A DNA stretch of 64,000 bases. Origin: Cristatella mucedo (Eukaryota; Bryozoa; Phylactolaemata; Cristatellidae). This document shows, piece after piece, positions 9,260-21,340 of the stretch; the first letter of the stretch is position 1, and every line of letters begins with the position of its first letter. The position numbers and the translations under genes are program-made. The stretch is taken from contig WPIO01000131.1 in NCBI GenBank assembly GCA_009760855.2, positions 1-64,000 on the forward strand, read 5' to 3'. Under the pieces are notes generated by a model. It worked only from the letters and a program-made list of their open reading frames with translations. It was not told the origin of the DNA and did not search any database.

Positions 9260-9764
9260 GCCTCAGCTGCAGCCTGCGGCCGCCGCTCGGGCTTTGCTTT
9301 CTCTTGCCACAAACCAGCCAGCCCCCTGCCCACCTTTCGAGGTTGGCTCGCAGCCGTGAGCGCCTTCGTCCTGGTGCTGTCAGTCACGTGCGACGAACGG
9401 AAGTGGCAGCAATGTACGATTCCAAGTAGCGTCGAGCGAGTCGCTGAATGTGCACAGCCGTACGCGTTATGCTAGCTAGCCTTTCAGGCCACGCTACTTC
9501 GACCAATAACTGACTTGAAATAGTCGTACTAAGTAATCTGCCTTGTCGAGGTTTTTCCTAGTGCGTCGGCAAGAGGGAAGAGCGAGGGATTGCATCTACC
9601 ACCCACCGCTCTCGAGGTTCCTAGTGCCCAGCCTTTGAGAAATAGGCAGCCAGCGTGCGAATGCTGACTCGAAGTCTATGCCAAACGTATAGGACCGAGT
9701 GACGATACGGCGGCAGAGACGAACACGCCATCACTGAGCTAACCTTATATACCGAATCTACTCA
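9260..9764 (+). other. G1 3' flank, probable 3' untranslated sequence
   Basis: The sequence is conserved with the inner units (20127-20620) and with 59327-59720, but I see no ORF with a kept frame. No AATAAA is found before the L2 insertion boundary at about 9765. Confidence 0.4.
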
Positions 9765-11420
9765 TGTCTGCATTCCTAAGTAGGTCGTTGTACTAGAACT
9801 TACAAGAATGGTGTGAGGTTTAGATATATGAGTTTAGTTGTTCCGCCGCGGCCCATTCCAGTGTCTTTGATAGCAATGGTAGAAGGGAGACTAGTCGGTA
9901 GTTTGGTCTAGTTTCGATTTCTTAAGAATTGGCCTGACTACAGCTTTTTGGAAAGGAGCCGGGACATGACCTGTGGCTAACGACATATTAATGATGTTAG
10001 TTATGCATGGCAGCAGCTGATCAATGCAACGTATGAGCAGGACAGTGTGAACGGGGTCCAGAGGACTTGTTGTCTTCATTGATTGAGATACGAACTTCAT
10101 GACTCGATCACTAGTGACCTGCTTAAATGTAGACATTGAGGAATCGGTGAACAGGAATCGGTGAACAGCATTCTAGTGGAGATGTTGTCATAGCAGGGAT
10201 GGACACCCTGATCTTGTCTATCTTGTGCACAACAAATCAAGAGGAGTGATCGGCTAGATCATCACAAGTATTATCATGTAAGGAGCTAACCTGGGAGCGG
10301 TTGAGGAGATGGTTTATCGTCGACATCAGCATTTTTGGATTTTGCATTTCTGATTCAACAATTTTTCTATAGAAGCTAGACTTGGCCTTTGCTAGGATTG
10401 ATTGGTACGACCTACAGTGGTATTCATATGCTTGTCGATGGACAGTCAGTCCAGATCTTTCGTATGCTTTTTCAAGCTTTCGCTCAGTAGACATGGCTAG
10501 TTTAATGTCTGTGGTAAACCATAAGCCGTCTGGGCGGGGGGGCACAGTGCGTTTTGTCAGAGGAGCAAACTCGTCGAGCGTGTCAGCCAGTGTCCTGTTG
10601 TACCTATCTACCAAAGATGACAGATCGCAGGTAGGACTGAGCAGCAGAGGTGATGCAGATATTCTCGCACGGACAGCATCGATGTCAAGGGTCTTGAGGT
10701 TGTGAGATTCAAAGGTTATTTCAGAGGAGAATGTGGCTACACACTGTAGATTGAATGAGATCTGCATGTGGTCAGGTAAGCAGGATTTGGTGATAGTTGG
10801 TGATGACAAAGTGCAGTTGTATGAAAACATCTTGTCGAGTGTGTGACCCTTGATGTGAGTAGGGCCATGCACATGAGCCACAAGAGACAATGAGTCAGTC
10901 GATGCACGAAATTTGGTGCCGAGAGCTTCAAATAAATTAGCAAAGTGAACGTTGAAATCACCCATAACGAGGAAGAATCGATTTCTTGTACACAGAATCA
11001 AAATGAGATCGGAGAAATCTGAGATAAGGGAGGATTTGGTACCTGGTGGGCGATAGACTACTGCCACTATCGGTAGCTTCTTTTCAGGTGAGACCAAGAC
11101 AATTGATTCAAAAGACTGCTTCGAGGAAACTGCAAATGGCTTGAAGTTGAATTTCGAGCGCACGATAATAGCAACTCCACCTCCAGTTTTGATCGATCTA
11201 AGGGTGTGAAAGAACGATACAATAGATGGGGTACGCGCCTTTTATTGTCGGGCAGTTTATTGAATTTAGCCAAGTTTCAGTTGGGGTAAGCAGTTCGATA
11301 CCATTTTCAGAAATAAGGTCGCTTATAACCAGAGGCTTATTGCACGTTGAGCAAGGATTCCGAAGGGAAACATCAAGGCCGATGGAGTTACAACAGGCCT
11401 AATTACCACTAAGTTGTATA
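9765..11420 (-). mobile_element. L2 family A, endonuclease plus start of RT, 3' truncated
   Basis: Reading on the minus strand, 11163-10237 is a 308-residue frame with endonuclease motifs: VYRPPGT, MGDFNVHF and HTLDKMF. The position of the catalytic SDH reads PDH (CLPDHMQISF). After a stop, 10136-9891 holds the start of the RT (PAPFQKAVVRPILKKSKLD). RT palm and 3' end are missing at the boundary near 9765, and about 55 bases are deleted internally near 9795. The fuller homologue is 59723-62600. Non-functional. Confidence 0.85.
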
Positions 11421-11423
11421 GAT

Positions 11424-12070
11424 TTACATTGACGCATGTGGAGAGCGTGCTGAGCGGTCCGAGACAATGCTAGGAAATCCAAACGAGCGGGTACTCAGCT
11501 CACAGTTCCCGCCCAACGAGCGGCGTCTGACTTGGCTGTTCCGACCACCACAGTGGCAACGGGCTAAGATGGACATATGGAATAGCGTGGTTAGGGGTGA
11601 CATGAACAGGATCAGCATGCCAATATGGTTAGTGGCAGCATGAACAGTGTCAACACGCATAAGCATATAATGAACGAATCCCAGGGACTCACTAAATGCT
11701 GTCATAGATAGGTGCGTTTTTTATTTCTTTCAATTCTGGACAAGTCGAGGAATGTGAATTTAAGGCTTTGGGAACATACGAACTCAATGCACGGTCTTCA
11801 AAGGATTTGAGGTTTGTACGAGGTATAGTTACACAGTTAGTTTCCAAAAATCGGGTGCTACGATGCTTAGCCACCTGGGGGAGTACATCTGATAGGTAGG
11901 CTGTAGCTAAAGAATGAAGAGTCCTAAATGTGAGTGACAAAACCTCGAGTTCGATCCGTTGCTTGTCTGGCAGCCATTGCAGGTCGGAGAGAAGTGGTGT
12001 GCTGCGGCAACTGCGACATTCACGATTGACAAGCCTGGATGCAGAGTTTTGCACCAGCTGTGAGTGCACC
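11424..12070 (-). mobile_element. L2 family A 3' end
   Basis: The minus-strand frame 12069-11692 carries LQLVQNSASRLV-type C-terminal RT sequence ending NAPIYDSI, followed by the 3' untranslated region to about 11560. The match to 62610-63245 covers this whole segment. 11424-11560 may instead be the 5' leader of the neighbouring element. Confidence 0.8.
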
Positions 12071-12140
12071 TGATGGCACGTGATTTACGATTAGCATCTG
12101 CCTGACCTCTCGTATTCGTTTGTTTTTATTCAAACTGCAG

Positions 12141-12362
12141 GAAAATACCAAACAACCAGATACAAAAGCTTTAGCTGGCGACGAAGAGGTGGCGGCAGTG
12201 GAGGAGCCGGCAGCCGGGTCGTTCCTCCAGTCGGCCCGAAGCCGACGGTGGAGATACGATCGTGCGTGTGGAGCTGGTGTCGGTGGTTTTCCTCTGCTCA
12301 GTCGGTGGCCTCGCCATGAAGTCTTCGAAAGGGACTATTACGACGAGCTAGAGATTTTCTAG
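12141..12362 (+). CDS. Candidate downstream exon, outer-copy form
   Basis: A pyrimidine-rich run (TTTGTTTTTATTCAAACTGCAG) ends at 12140 and opens a phase 0 frame, ENTKQPDTKALAGDEEVAAV, that stays open to a TAG at 12360-12362. In the inner units the same frame stops after RSRRWR. The sequence also has a donor-like site at CGACG|GTGGAG. It could be a third exon or an alternative last exon of G1, or part of another gene. Amino acid changes between copies are frequent, so selection on this frame is doubtful. Confidence 0.3.
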   Translation, partial: ENTKQPDTKALAGDEEVAAVEEPAAGSFLQSARSRRWRYDRACGAGVGGFPLLSRWPRHEVFERDYYDELEIF

Positions 12363-12678
12363 CAAGCCACAAAGCTCCGCTCGCCCGTACCGTGCGGTCC
12401 GTCGGCCGCAATGCGTTTGAGCCGTCTCTTGCCGACGAGCTCTTGCAAGCTCATCTGCCTGCTTAGTTAAGGCGCAGCCAGACCTTTCGTGTCTAAGCGC
12501 GTTTAGCGTTTTCATCAATAATATTTCCTTTTTAAAGTTCCCTTGAGCCTCGTTGCGGATCGCCGGGAAAATGAAGCTTTCACTTTTGCTTTGATTGCAG
12601 AGGCGACTGCTTGGCTCCAGTCGCAGCGACCAGCGGCGCGAAAGTGAGCAAAGTTGTAGCTGGTCGCGTTTCGTTGTG

Positions 12679-13059
12679 ATGGATCAAAACGCTGATGCTG
12701 CTGTCGCCGCTGCAGCTGCTCCTCCTCATTTTCCTGCTCCTGCTCGCCGCGACTTTAAGAAAGCTAGACAGCTTATGGCGGAGTTCGGCTCGCTAGAGAG
12801 TCGACCAAATTTTGAGCGCCGACTTCCAAGGCTCACCCCACCTTAACACCTTAAGCAGAAGGCATCTGAGAGGGCACAGCAAAAGAACACGAAAGCTCGG
12901 CTGAAGGCGGCAGAACAAGCAAAACAGCAGCCCATCAGTGCACCTTTTGACTTGACAAGTAATAGGCGACGAAAATCTGATGCAAACCGACATTCGGTTC
13001 CAATAGACCAAGAAAACAAAGCAGCATTACCTTTTCCTTTACGGCAGCTGAACTTGTGA
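12679..13059 (+). pseudogene. Ala/Pro-rich ORF with one in-frame stop
   Basis: The ATG at 12679 opens MDQNADAAVAAAAAPPHF and reaches TAA at 12844-12846 after 55 residues. The same frame then stays open for 70 further codons to TGA at 13057-13059, reading HLKQKASERAQQKNTKAR and a Lys/Gln-rich continuation. A splice-acceptor-like CTTTGATTGCAG ends at 12600. An AATAAA follows at 13655. The right outer copy has the same start at 63865. I do not recognise the protein. The single stop suggests a recently broken gene, or else a genuine short 55-residue product. Confidence 0.35.
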
Positions 13060-13299
13060 ACTTGTAAAACGGCATTCGGAAAGTCTATGAAAGACTGCTG
13101 CTTGGCATAGGGTCAGTGGTAGCTTACTGGTCTACCGTGATGTCCTTGCTTTCCAGACTAGAGAAGCTTTAACATGCAGAATTAAATGCAGAACTTCGTG
13201 GGGGAAACGGGACATATTTTCAATTGCTTGGCCACTAAATTGGTAGTCTTACCTACGCCTTTACCGAGCATTTTAATTGTGGGTCAAGTACTTAATATA

Positions 13300-13560
13300 A
13301 TAATAATGTTAATGATATTACACTTGATAAAGTGCCTTTAGGGAACTCAATTTCTTTCTATGTCCTTTACATTTTCTGCAAAGCGATTGAATGATGAGCA
13401 ATATCATGCTTGATAAACAACATGAATAATATGGTCAGGGGTGACATGCAAAGGTCAGCATGAAAAATTGGTTAGTGGCAGGATGCACAGTGTCAGCACG
13501 CATAAGCACATAAAGGACCAAACACAGAGACCCACTAAATGCTGTTGTAAATAGAAGGCC
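13300..13560 (-). mobile_element. L2 family A 3' untranslated fragment
   Basis: The plus strand shows the antisense of the 3' end: a TAATAATAATG tail at 13300 and then ggtcaggggtgacatgc and agacccactaaatgctgt, as in other L2 copies here. There is no coding part. Confidence 0.7.
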
Positions 13561-13654
13561 GCATACAAAAAAATAATAGCGTTAGTCGATTTACAGCCTT
13601 ATTTTCATAGCTGCAGAAGAACCTTAGCGATTATCACCACCGCTTGTAGTTGGC

Positions 13655-13660
13655 AATAAA
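13655..13660 (+). terminator. Possible polyadenylation signal
   Basis: AATAAA lies about 600 bases after the broken Ala/Pro-rich ORF. It is unique to the outer-type sequence and could serve that gene; unverified. Confidence 0.3.
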
Positions 13661-13828
13661 GGATTGCCCACTGCCAGATTCGAGATTTTGACCTAGCTCG
13701 TGGAGAGCGAGTAACTTACAACGTACCTCCATGGCTATCACTGCCCTTAGACCCGTCACATCCAGTACGAATGGTGACGACTCGACATCCGTTCCTTCAA
13801 ACTGTGACTTCTACAGCGTGTGAACAGA

Positions 13829-13834
13829 AATAAA
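13829..13834 (+). terminator. Possible polyadenylation signal conserved in all units
   Basis: AATAAA in GAACAGAAATAAATCCTTTG is conserved at the same place in every unit (about 22310, 30811, 39512 and 48211). It is the first AATAAA on the + strand after exon 2 that I find in the inner units. Confidence 0.35.
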
Positions 13835-14780
<946 letters not shown>

Positions 14781-15265
14781 AACCGGGTTCCAGGGGTCAG
14801 AGGCTAATTCCTGCCAAACCTCTCCATACTCCGGCCACGCTGCCGCTCGCCATGCCGCCGAGCTAGGGTAAGACGAGCGGCCGTCCGGTTAAACCTCTTT
14901 ATATTAACGCATGCGCCAACAACAACAGAGCAACTAAACAAGTCTACATGGAGGGTCCTATACACAGTACACTACGGGGGCGCAAGACGACGCAGCAAGC
15001 GCGATCAAACGTGTTAGTTGGGGTCAGTCGGCTTCTGCAGTCCTGTCGTTGTACCGACTTCGAATCCAACAGTACGAGCGTACGCCGTCCAAAATCCGGC
15101 TGGCTGAGTAACTGCTGGCCAGTCTGAGTCTACAACTACCACAGTCGTAAGCTTCCACCGAAAGACGCCAACACACGAGGGGGGCTACGAACACGCTACA
15201 CCGGAAAAGTGCAATAAAAACAAGTCAACAACGGGCAAGCTATCCGGCTCCGCTCGGGCCTTGGG
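14781..15265. other. Unit-specific spacer
   Basis: The spacer is conserved in units 2-4. A minus-strand ORF of 71-74 codons at 23246-23471, 31962-32186 and 40658-40882 is interrupted here and frame-ambiguous, so I do not call a gene. Confidence 0.5.
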
Positions 15266-16236
15266 TAATGTAATGTAATGTATTGTAATGTAATGTATCT
15301 CCGTCAGTAACTCCACATAGTCATAAAGACCATGTGGGTGTTACGCAGGAGAGTTTTGTATAGCGGACTCACAGCCTAAGCGGCTTTCAGTACGCATTCG
15401 GTAGCCAACAGACTTCGTCTCACGCAACAAAGAGAAAGTGGGAAGCATAGCAGAGTTAGGAGAGCAGTTGAGGTAGTGAGCAGCATAGAAGTAGCAGTTC
15501 AGGACCGTTGAAAAAGATGTGCCATAGTCGGCAGTTGGAGAGTAGTTGTCGTTGCGTAAGAATTGTGGAAGCGAGTTCCACAGTCTAGGACTACAGAGCT
15601 AAAGCTTCTGTTGCCAACTGTCTTTAAGCGGAGGAATGGGACAGCTAATTTATTGTCCACACAGGACCTGAGGGCGCGAACAGGCTGAAACTGATGCAGC
15701 AGTTCAGCTAGGTACGAAGGAGCCAAGCCGTGGCGGGCCTTGTGGGTCAGCATAAGAGCTTTGCTCTGCAACCTTTGCTCAACCGGCAACCATCCTAGCT
15801 GTTTCAGTAGAGGTGACACGTGCTCAAACCGCTGGGACTTGAAGACCAGCTTTGCAGCCATATTCATAGTCCGCTGTAGTGGCATAATAGCTTTCTTTGG
15901 CAGCCCAGCCAAAAGGGAATTACAATAATCAAGCCGAGACAGAACTAAAGAGCTAGTTAAATTTTTTACAAGCCACTGTGGGAGACAGCTCCTAATCTTG
16001 GATAGGGATCGGATGTGATGGCTAACTGTAGAGGCAGTCTTCTGAATGAAGCTTTTGAAATTGAGGCAGCTGTCGAACACGACACCTAGATTACGAGCAC
16101 GTGGTGAAGGTCGCACAATAGCATCACCTATTAGAACAGCAAAGCCTTTTAATCCAGCCACACGCTTAGGGTGTCCTATGAGAAGCAGCTCGGTTTTATC
16201 GTCATTCCCTTGCGTGCGTGGCAGCATCGCCACGTA
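15266..16236 (-). mobile_element. L2 family B, C-terminal RT and 3' end (unit 1)
   Basis: A single 244-residue minus-strand frame (16233-15499) starts just after where the RT active site would be. It reads KTELLLIGHPKRVAGLKG, SRLDYCNSLLAGLPKKAI and LGWLPVEQRLQSKALMLTHK. The 3' untranslated region ends in a (TAATG)n tail at 15266-15298, the short tandem tail typical of CR1/L2 elements. It is 5' truncated, lacks catalytic residues and cannot be active. In this copy the frame runs through a codon that is a stop in units 2-4. Confidence 0.88.
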
Positions 16237-16620
16237 TAGCCTAAGCAGCTTTCGGTACGCATTCGGTAGCCAACAGACTTGGTCTCACACAACAAACAGA
16301 AAGTGGGAATCATAGTGGAGTCAGCACAGCAGTTGGGGTAGTGAGTAGCATGGAAGTAGCAGCTCAGAAAAAATATTAGTCATAGTCACCAGCAGGAGAG
16401 TACTTCTGATTGCACCAGAATCGTGGAAGTGAGGTCCATAGTCTAGGACCGGCATGGCTGTAGCTTCTTTCGCCAACGGTCTTTAAGCGAAGGAGTCAAA
16501 CTTGCAGGAATGAATAAGAGTGTCAGTGCACAGCGGAGCTTTGCTCGTTGTGTCTGAAGGCACTAACGGGCCTTCCTTTGAGTTTCGCAGGGTTTGGCAC
16601 GAGTAGCTCACTTAACACCA
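16237..16620 (-). mobile_element. Second L2 family B 3' fragment (unit 1)
   Basis: This is another antisense copy of the family B 3' end (from tagcctaagcagctttcggt), more diverged than its neighbour and abutting it in the same orientation. No intact frame. Confidence 0.7.
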
Positions 16621-16998
16621 AGCACATTGCAATTTAAAATTATTATTACTATTATTACCACCCATGCTACTACGTCGTTGCTCACCACAGAACGGAAGCT
16701 AGTAGCTGGAAGATCAAACAGTGAGTAGTCAACAGCAGATCAAGAAAACCTCACAGGACGCGAGAAGGATCGTAGCGGCGAACCAAGAACACGATGGGGG
16801 TGTAAAATGGAAGGATTAAAAATTAAAAAGTAGAAATTTGCTAGTGAGCTACTATGGCTGGAGAGCTATAGTGTAGGATGAGGTACCTGCAAGCAGCTAA
16901 CAATGAACATTTAAGCGGTACTCTGATCCATCGATGTTCATATTATTTGATCACGGTGAAGCTAGAGCACGGTAGTTAAAAGGCAGTTTTTTAATGTC

Positions 16999-17039
16999 AC
17001 GTTGGCCTATTGGCTGAAAGGCCATAAAGCCTATAAATC
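16999..17039 (+). promoter_or_regulatory. G2 core promoter
   Basis: One inverted CCAAT motif is kept at 17009-17013 and TATAAAT at 17032-17038; the upstream ATTGG has become GTTGG, as in all inner units. Conserved upstream sequence starts near 16650. Confidence 0.55.
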
Positions 17040-17215
17040 AATACAGTCCGTCAGATGATTCATCGACATTCGTAATAAGTCGTGCCTCTGCAGCAGCTGA
17101 CAATTTTAAAACTAGACAATTGCACGAGTCCGCTCTCATTCAGCGCCCAGCGGCAGAAGGCTTCTGACGGTTTTTTGGGACTCGTCCGTTGCAGCACCAG
17201 CAGGCAGCCGAGAGT

Positions 17216-17245
17216 ATGGGCGCCAGATCGAGCTCCACATTGAAG
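17216..17245 (+). pseudogene. G2 exon 1 with a lost splice donor
   Basis: The exon codes for MGARSSSTLK. The donor reads AAG|ATGCGT instead of the AAG|GTGCGT of the other inner copies, so the GT is gone. Unless another donor is used, G2 cannot be spliced like its siblings. Confidence 0.5.
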
Positions 17246-19775
17246 ATGCGTGCATTCCTGCGGAGGCTGCGTGCACGGGCGGTTACCGTCATCCGTCGAA
17301 GCAGGCCGTTTAGTCTGTCGCTTCTCCCGTAGTGCTGCTTGAGTTTTTCGTCTGCCTGGCTGGGGCCGGCGACAGGGCGGGCGGGCGGGCCGTGTTTAAC
17401 CCCCCTTACCCGCTTCGCCGCCTCCAGTTCGAAGGGAAAGTCTTTGCGAGCACGACAAGTGCCGCCAAGAAACAAACCGTTTTTTCCTGTCACTGTTGGC
17501 ACTTGGACTCGCGGCCGTAGGAAATTTAGTACCAATATCGTCCTTGCTCCACCCAGCTCTATGAGTCCTTAGGGCGGCTTCCAGAACCTTTTCGGACGTG
17601 CCAGTGTAAGGACTGGGTAGTCCTACGAACGTTATTGATAATAATAATAATATTAATAACACGTTTGTATAGCCCCCTCAGAGAACTTAATCTCGGGGAC
17701 AAATAGGCGATGACCGGTAAACCTGTGCACGCCTAAAAGCGCCCGAAACCTGTTGCCTGTGTTCAAGCAGGCCGACCCTTATGGCGGCAGCGGGCAGCGA
17801 TATCCAAGAAAGTGTGCAGAATTGGCGGGAGTTTCCGTCACTGCCTGAAACACCTGTTACCTAAAAAGAGATTGCTAAACTGTTGTTACTCAAACAAACT
17901 AATAACTAGCAGTGGTGTATATAGATATATATATATTTAGTTATTTAAATATTGTAATATATGTATATTTATGTAAATGTATCTAAGCTTCGCGTGGAGA
18001 GCTGAGCCTAATACCTTCGCATAGATGTATCAGCTTATGTCGGTATCCAAACTCGCTCCATTTCCGCAAGCCCTGGGAGTTTCTTTTTTTTAACCGTCCA
18101 CGCTCGTTCAAGCTCGCTCTTTCGCGAATGAGAGCTATCGGTGCCTCTTGTGGAGAACGTGTAGCCTGAACGCTTTTACTTCGCGACGCCCGTCGTGGCC
18201 GTCGTGATATAGCATTGGCCTACGTAAGGGACTTACCCTCTGTTAAGACCTGGCAGACTATAATTTCTCTTTGCGCCTCAACCACAGCAGGCTTGTTAGG
18301 CGCCCCGAACTCGTTCCCACTCAATCCAGTATTGAGCACTTTTCCCGACTTTGCATTTGTCGCACACAGCGTTTCGTGCTGCACTCGCTCTAAAGCATTC
18401 GGATTTGGCGGACTGCAGCGGCTTGCCGTTTTGGCCCATCGCCGTCGAGCTCAACGGCAAATCGTAGGAGGATTTCAGGCCATTAGGCGTTCGCCGGACG
18501 GCAAGCGATTACATGGCGGTTTCGCTTGCTTAAACGGCGATGCAATGTAATAATTATGCGATCCAAAGTTGATCTCGGCACAGCATGTTTCTGGTCGATT
18601 GGCAGCCGATTGAAGCATTCGGAAAGCAAGCAAGAGCAATCGCCTGTGTTAGATGAGAACGTTATGTGGACGGCTGGCACATGACGATATTACTTCGAGG
18701 TTTTAGCTCAGCACCACCGATTGCCGGTCGACGTTCGCTTAATCAGACTAGTGTTCTACCGATTGCATGTGCCAACTCGTCGCACCAGGCCATAGGAGAG
18801 GGCAGCGACGCGACGAGGGCACGCATGCGACCTCAACTAGGTTAAGCTTTAAAGCGGCGTCAGTCCACGACGTTTCACGGTCAATGCCCAAAGGTGCTAG
18901 CTCAGTTACGCCCTTTTCATCGCCCCACTGGGGATTCTTTCTCTAATTGGCTACGAGATGCTACAGCCGCTCTGCAGCAGTGGAAAGCTGACATTGAACT
19001 GCACTTACTGCAGTTACTACAACGAAACCGTTCTCCCCAGTTTCCCGTTAAAATAGACATTACCAGCGATGAATCGTACCAAAAGATGGCCGATCTTCGG
19101 TGCGTTTGGGACGGCGATAAAACCTCAGCTACGTATCAGGAAAAAGAACTTCGCACTCAAGCTAATCCCAATAGCGACCGTTCCTATCAAAGACACTGGA
19201 ACAAACTCTACTATAGAAACTTCAAACCATGCTAGTAGGTTACAGTCTGGTTTAAGAGCTAATCACTTAACAAAGTCAGAATTGCTTCAGGTTTTTAACG
19301 ACCTACTTATGAAGGCAGACTTAGGTAGAGTATTTCTGCTTGTTGGTTGCTCTTTGATCTTTTGGGAGCTTTAGATGCTATTGATTCCCGAGTCCTTCTT
19401 GAGCGCCTCTCATCTCGCCTGTACATCACTGGCACGGCATCACAATGGCCCAGATCTTACCTCAGCGGCAGATACTAGAGTATTGATGAGAATGGACAAA
19501 GATCATCTGAGGAACCTCTTAAATATGGCGTACCTCAGGGATCGGCTTGGTTCCGTTCTTTTCACGGTTTATATTTTCTCCCTCTTGGCTATGTTTTTGC
19601 CATGCACAATCTTAACTGCCTTACTTGACTGCCTTAACTTAACTTGACTTGACTTAACTGCTACTCAGGTCTTGCTCTCGCATAGAAACTCATCGGCCAG
19701 CGCCGCCTAGCAGAGGCTACATATGCCCATTATGGGGTTATGACCTGCTTGAACCGTGTTCCCTTTTCTTGGCAG
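17246..19775 (+). other. G2 intron-equivalent region
   Basis: It holds a short TA tract near 17923-17940, the conserved unit sequence and the L2 relic at 19165-19605. A 111-codon ORF at 18215-18550 is intact in all inner units but not in the outer copies, so I treat it as chance. Confidence 0.4.
19165..19605 (+). mobile_element. L2 reverse-transcriptase relic in G2
   Basis: Frames read LQSGLRANHLTKSELLQVF and then, shifted, the central RT region up to the GVPQG-equivalent segment. No active-site YADD and no 3' tail. Confidence 0.75.
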
Positions 19776-20126
19776 GCTCCGCAGGGCCCGCTTCATCAGC
19801 AGCAGCAGCAGCCCCCGCCTTGGCAGGCTCCGGACGGCCGGCTCCAGCCACAGCAGCCCCGGCCGCCGCCACAGCTGCCGGCGGCAGTGCAGGAAGAGGA
19901 GCGAGTTCCTGCGGCGATGGCTGACGCGGCGGAGGCGGCGGAGTCCGATAACGATGGCTACGTGGCCCCTTGTCCAAGCTTGTGCACGACGAGCGATGAC
20001 AGCAGCGGCTTGGGCAGCTCTTCTGACTCGTCGCCGTCGTCTTTGCCGGATTTGAGCTACTGGGATATCAGCGAAGAACAAAGGCGCATATTGAAGCGGT
20101 GCATCAAGAAAGCCAAGCCCAAGTAA
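19776..20126 (+). CDS. G2 exon 2, acidic Ser-rich protein
   Basis: There are 116 codons plus stop after TTCCCTTTTCTTGGCAG. The C-terminus is DISEEQRRILKRCIKKAKPK, with K in place of E and M of the outer copies. The Gln run is one residue longer than in G3. An in-frame ATG at 19740 also exists, so an unspliced 128-residue reading is possible and would bypass the lost donor of exon 1. Confidence 0.55.
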   Translation, partial: APQGPLHQQQQQPPPWQAPDGRLQPQQPRPPPQLPAAVQEEERVPAAMADAAEAAESDNDGYVAPCPSLCTTSDDSSGLGSSSDSSPSSLPDLSYWDISEEQRRILKRCIKKAKPK

Positions 20127-21340
20127 GCCTCAGCTGCAGCCTGCGGCCGCCGCTCGGGCTTTGCTACCTCTTGCCACAAACCAGCCAGCCCCCTGCCCGC
20201 CTTTGGAGAGTAGCTCGGCGCCTTAAGCGCCTTCGTCCGGGTGCTGTCAGTCGCGTGCTGCGAACGGAAGTGGCTGCAACGTACGATTCCAAGTAGCGGG
20301 AAGCGAATCGCTGAAAGCTCACAGCCGTACGCATTATGCTAGCTAGCCTCTCAGGCCAGGCTACTTGGAACGATAACTGGCTTGAAATAGTTGCACTAAC
20401 TAGTCTGCCTCGTCGAGGGTTTTGCTAATGCATCGGCATGGAGCTAGGGATTGTCTCTACCACCAACCGCCCTCGAGGTTCCTTGTGCCCTGCCTTCGAG
20501 AAACAGGCAGCCAGCGTGCGAATGCTGACTCGACGTCTATGCCAAACGCATAGGACCGAGTGACGATACGGCGGTAGAGACGAACACGCCTCCACTGAGC
20601 TAACCTTATGTACCGAAGCTGTCGCTCCGCCGATCTTGCCGAGACTGTGGCAGTAACTTGATTATATTTATTTGCCGACGATACCTCGTCAGCTCTCCCT
20701 TGAAGCTACTTCGCCGACTGTCGTCCCAACTCATCTAAGCTTCTCATTTCTCTCTGTTTCACGAGACTGCCTTAAGTTTGCTACTGCGTGTGCAACAGCA
20801 GCTTTGGTTCTAGCTGGCTAGGGAAAATCTCAGGGATAATATGGTTTGCCTAGTGGCTTTGTCAAGCTACATTTGGAGGTGAAGACGTGACGGTGCTGTG
20901 GTCCTTCACACCTGGCGGTGATTTTTCTGCTATCTTGAGCGGTATACTGATTTCCTATTAATGATTCCTCGTTCAGATGTAAAGAAAATTAGGTCTACCT
21001 CTAAACGTTTCAATTACACCCGGTAACGAAAGCTGCTTCGAGTTAGCTGCAATAGCACTCTGGATGACCATCCTGACTGATACATTGCCGGAAGCATTAT
21101 TTCATTCAAAGCTAACAGAATGGTTGCCATTCCTACATCGTCGTCACGACACCTGTTCCCTATTTGGAGTTATCGCCTCTTAGGTTGCAGTTAGTGGTGG
21201 TGGTTAGCTTGCAGGTCGCCACGGCCGAACAAGCGCCTTTTCATTTTTCATTATGTAATGAGAGCTGGTGGTTCGGCCGACCTTGTGCTTCTGATTTTCG
21301 AGCAGCCGCATTGCCTTACTGACGAGCATCAGCTGTAAGC
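20127..21340 (+). other. G2 3' flank
   Basis: The first 500 bases are shared with every copy. 20622-21340 is unit-specific sequence not seen in the outer copies, where an L2 element takes its place. No supported gene. Confidence 0.45.

Noticed and set aside
18215-18550. 111-codon + strand ORF repeated at 26470, 35177 and 43876
   Set aside because: It is identical only because the units are recent copies. In the outer copies (7540-7890 and 57646-57994) the frame is broken by indels that are not multiples of three.
18893-18915. tRNA-like A-box (gtgctagctcagtta)
   Set aside because: No B-box or cloverleaf arms follow at the needed distance.
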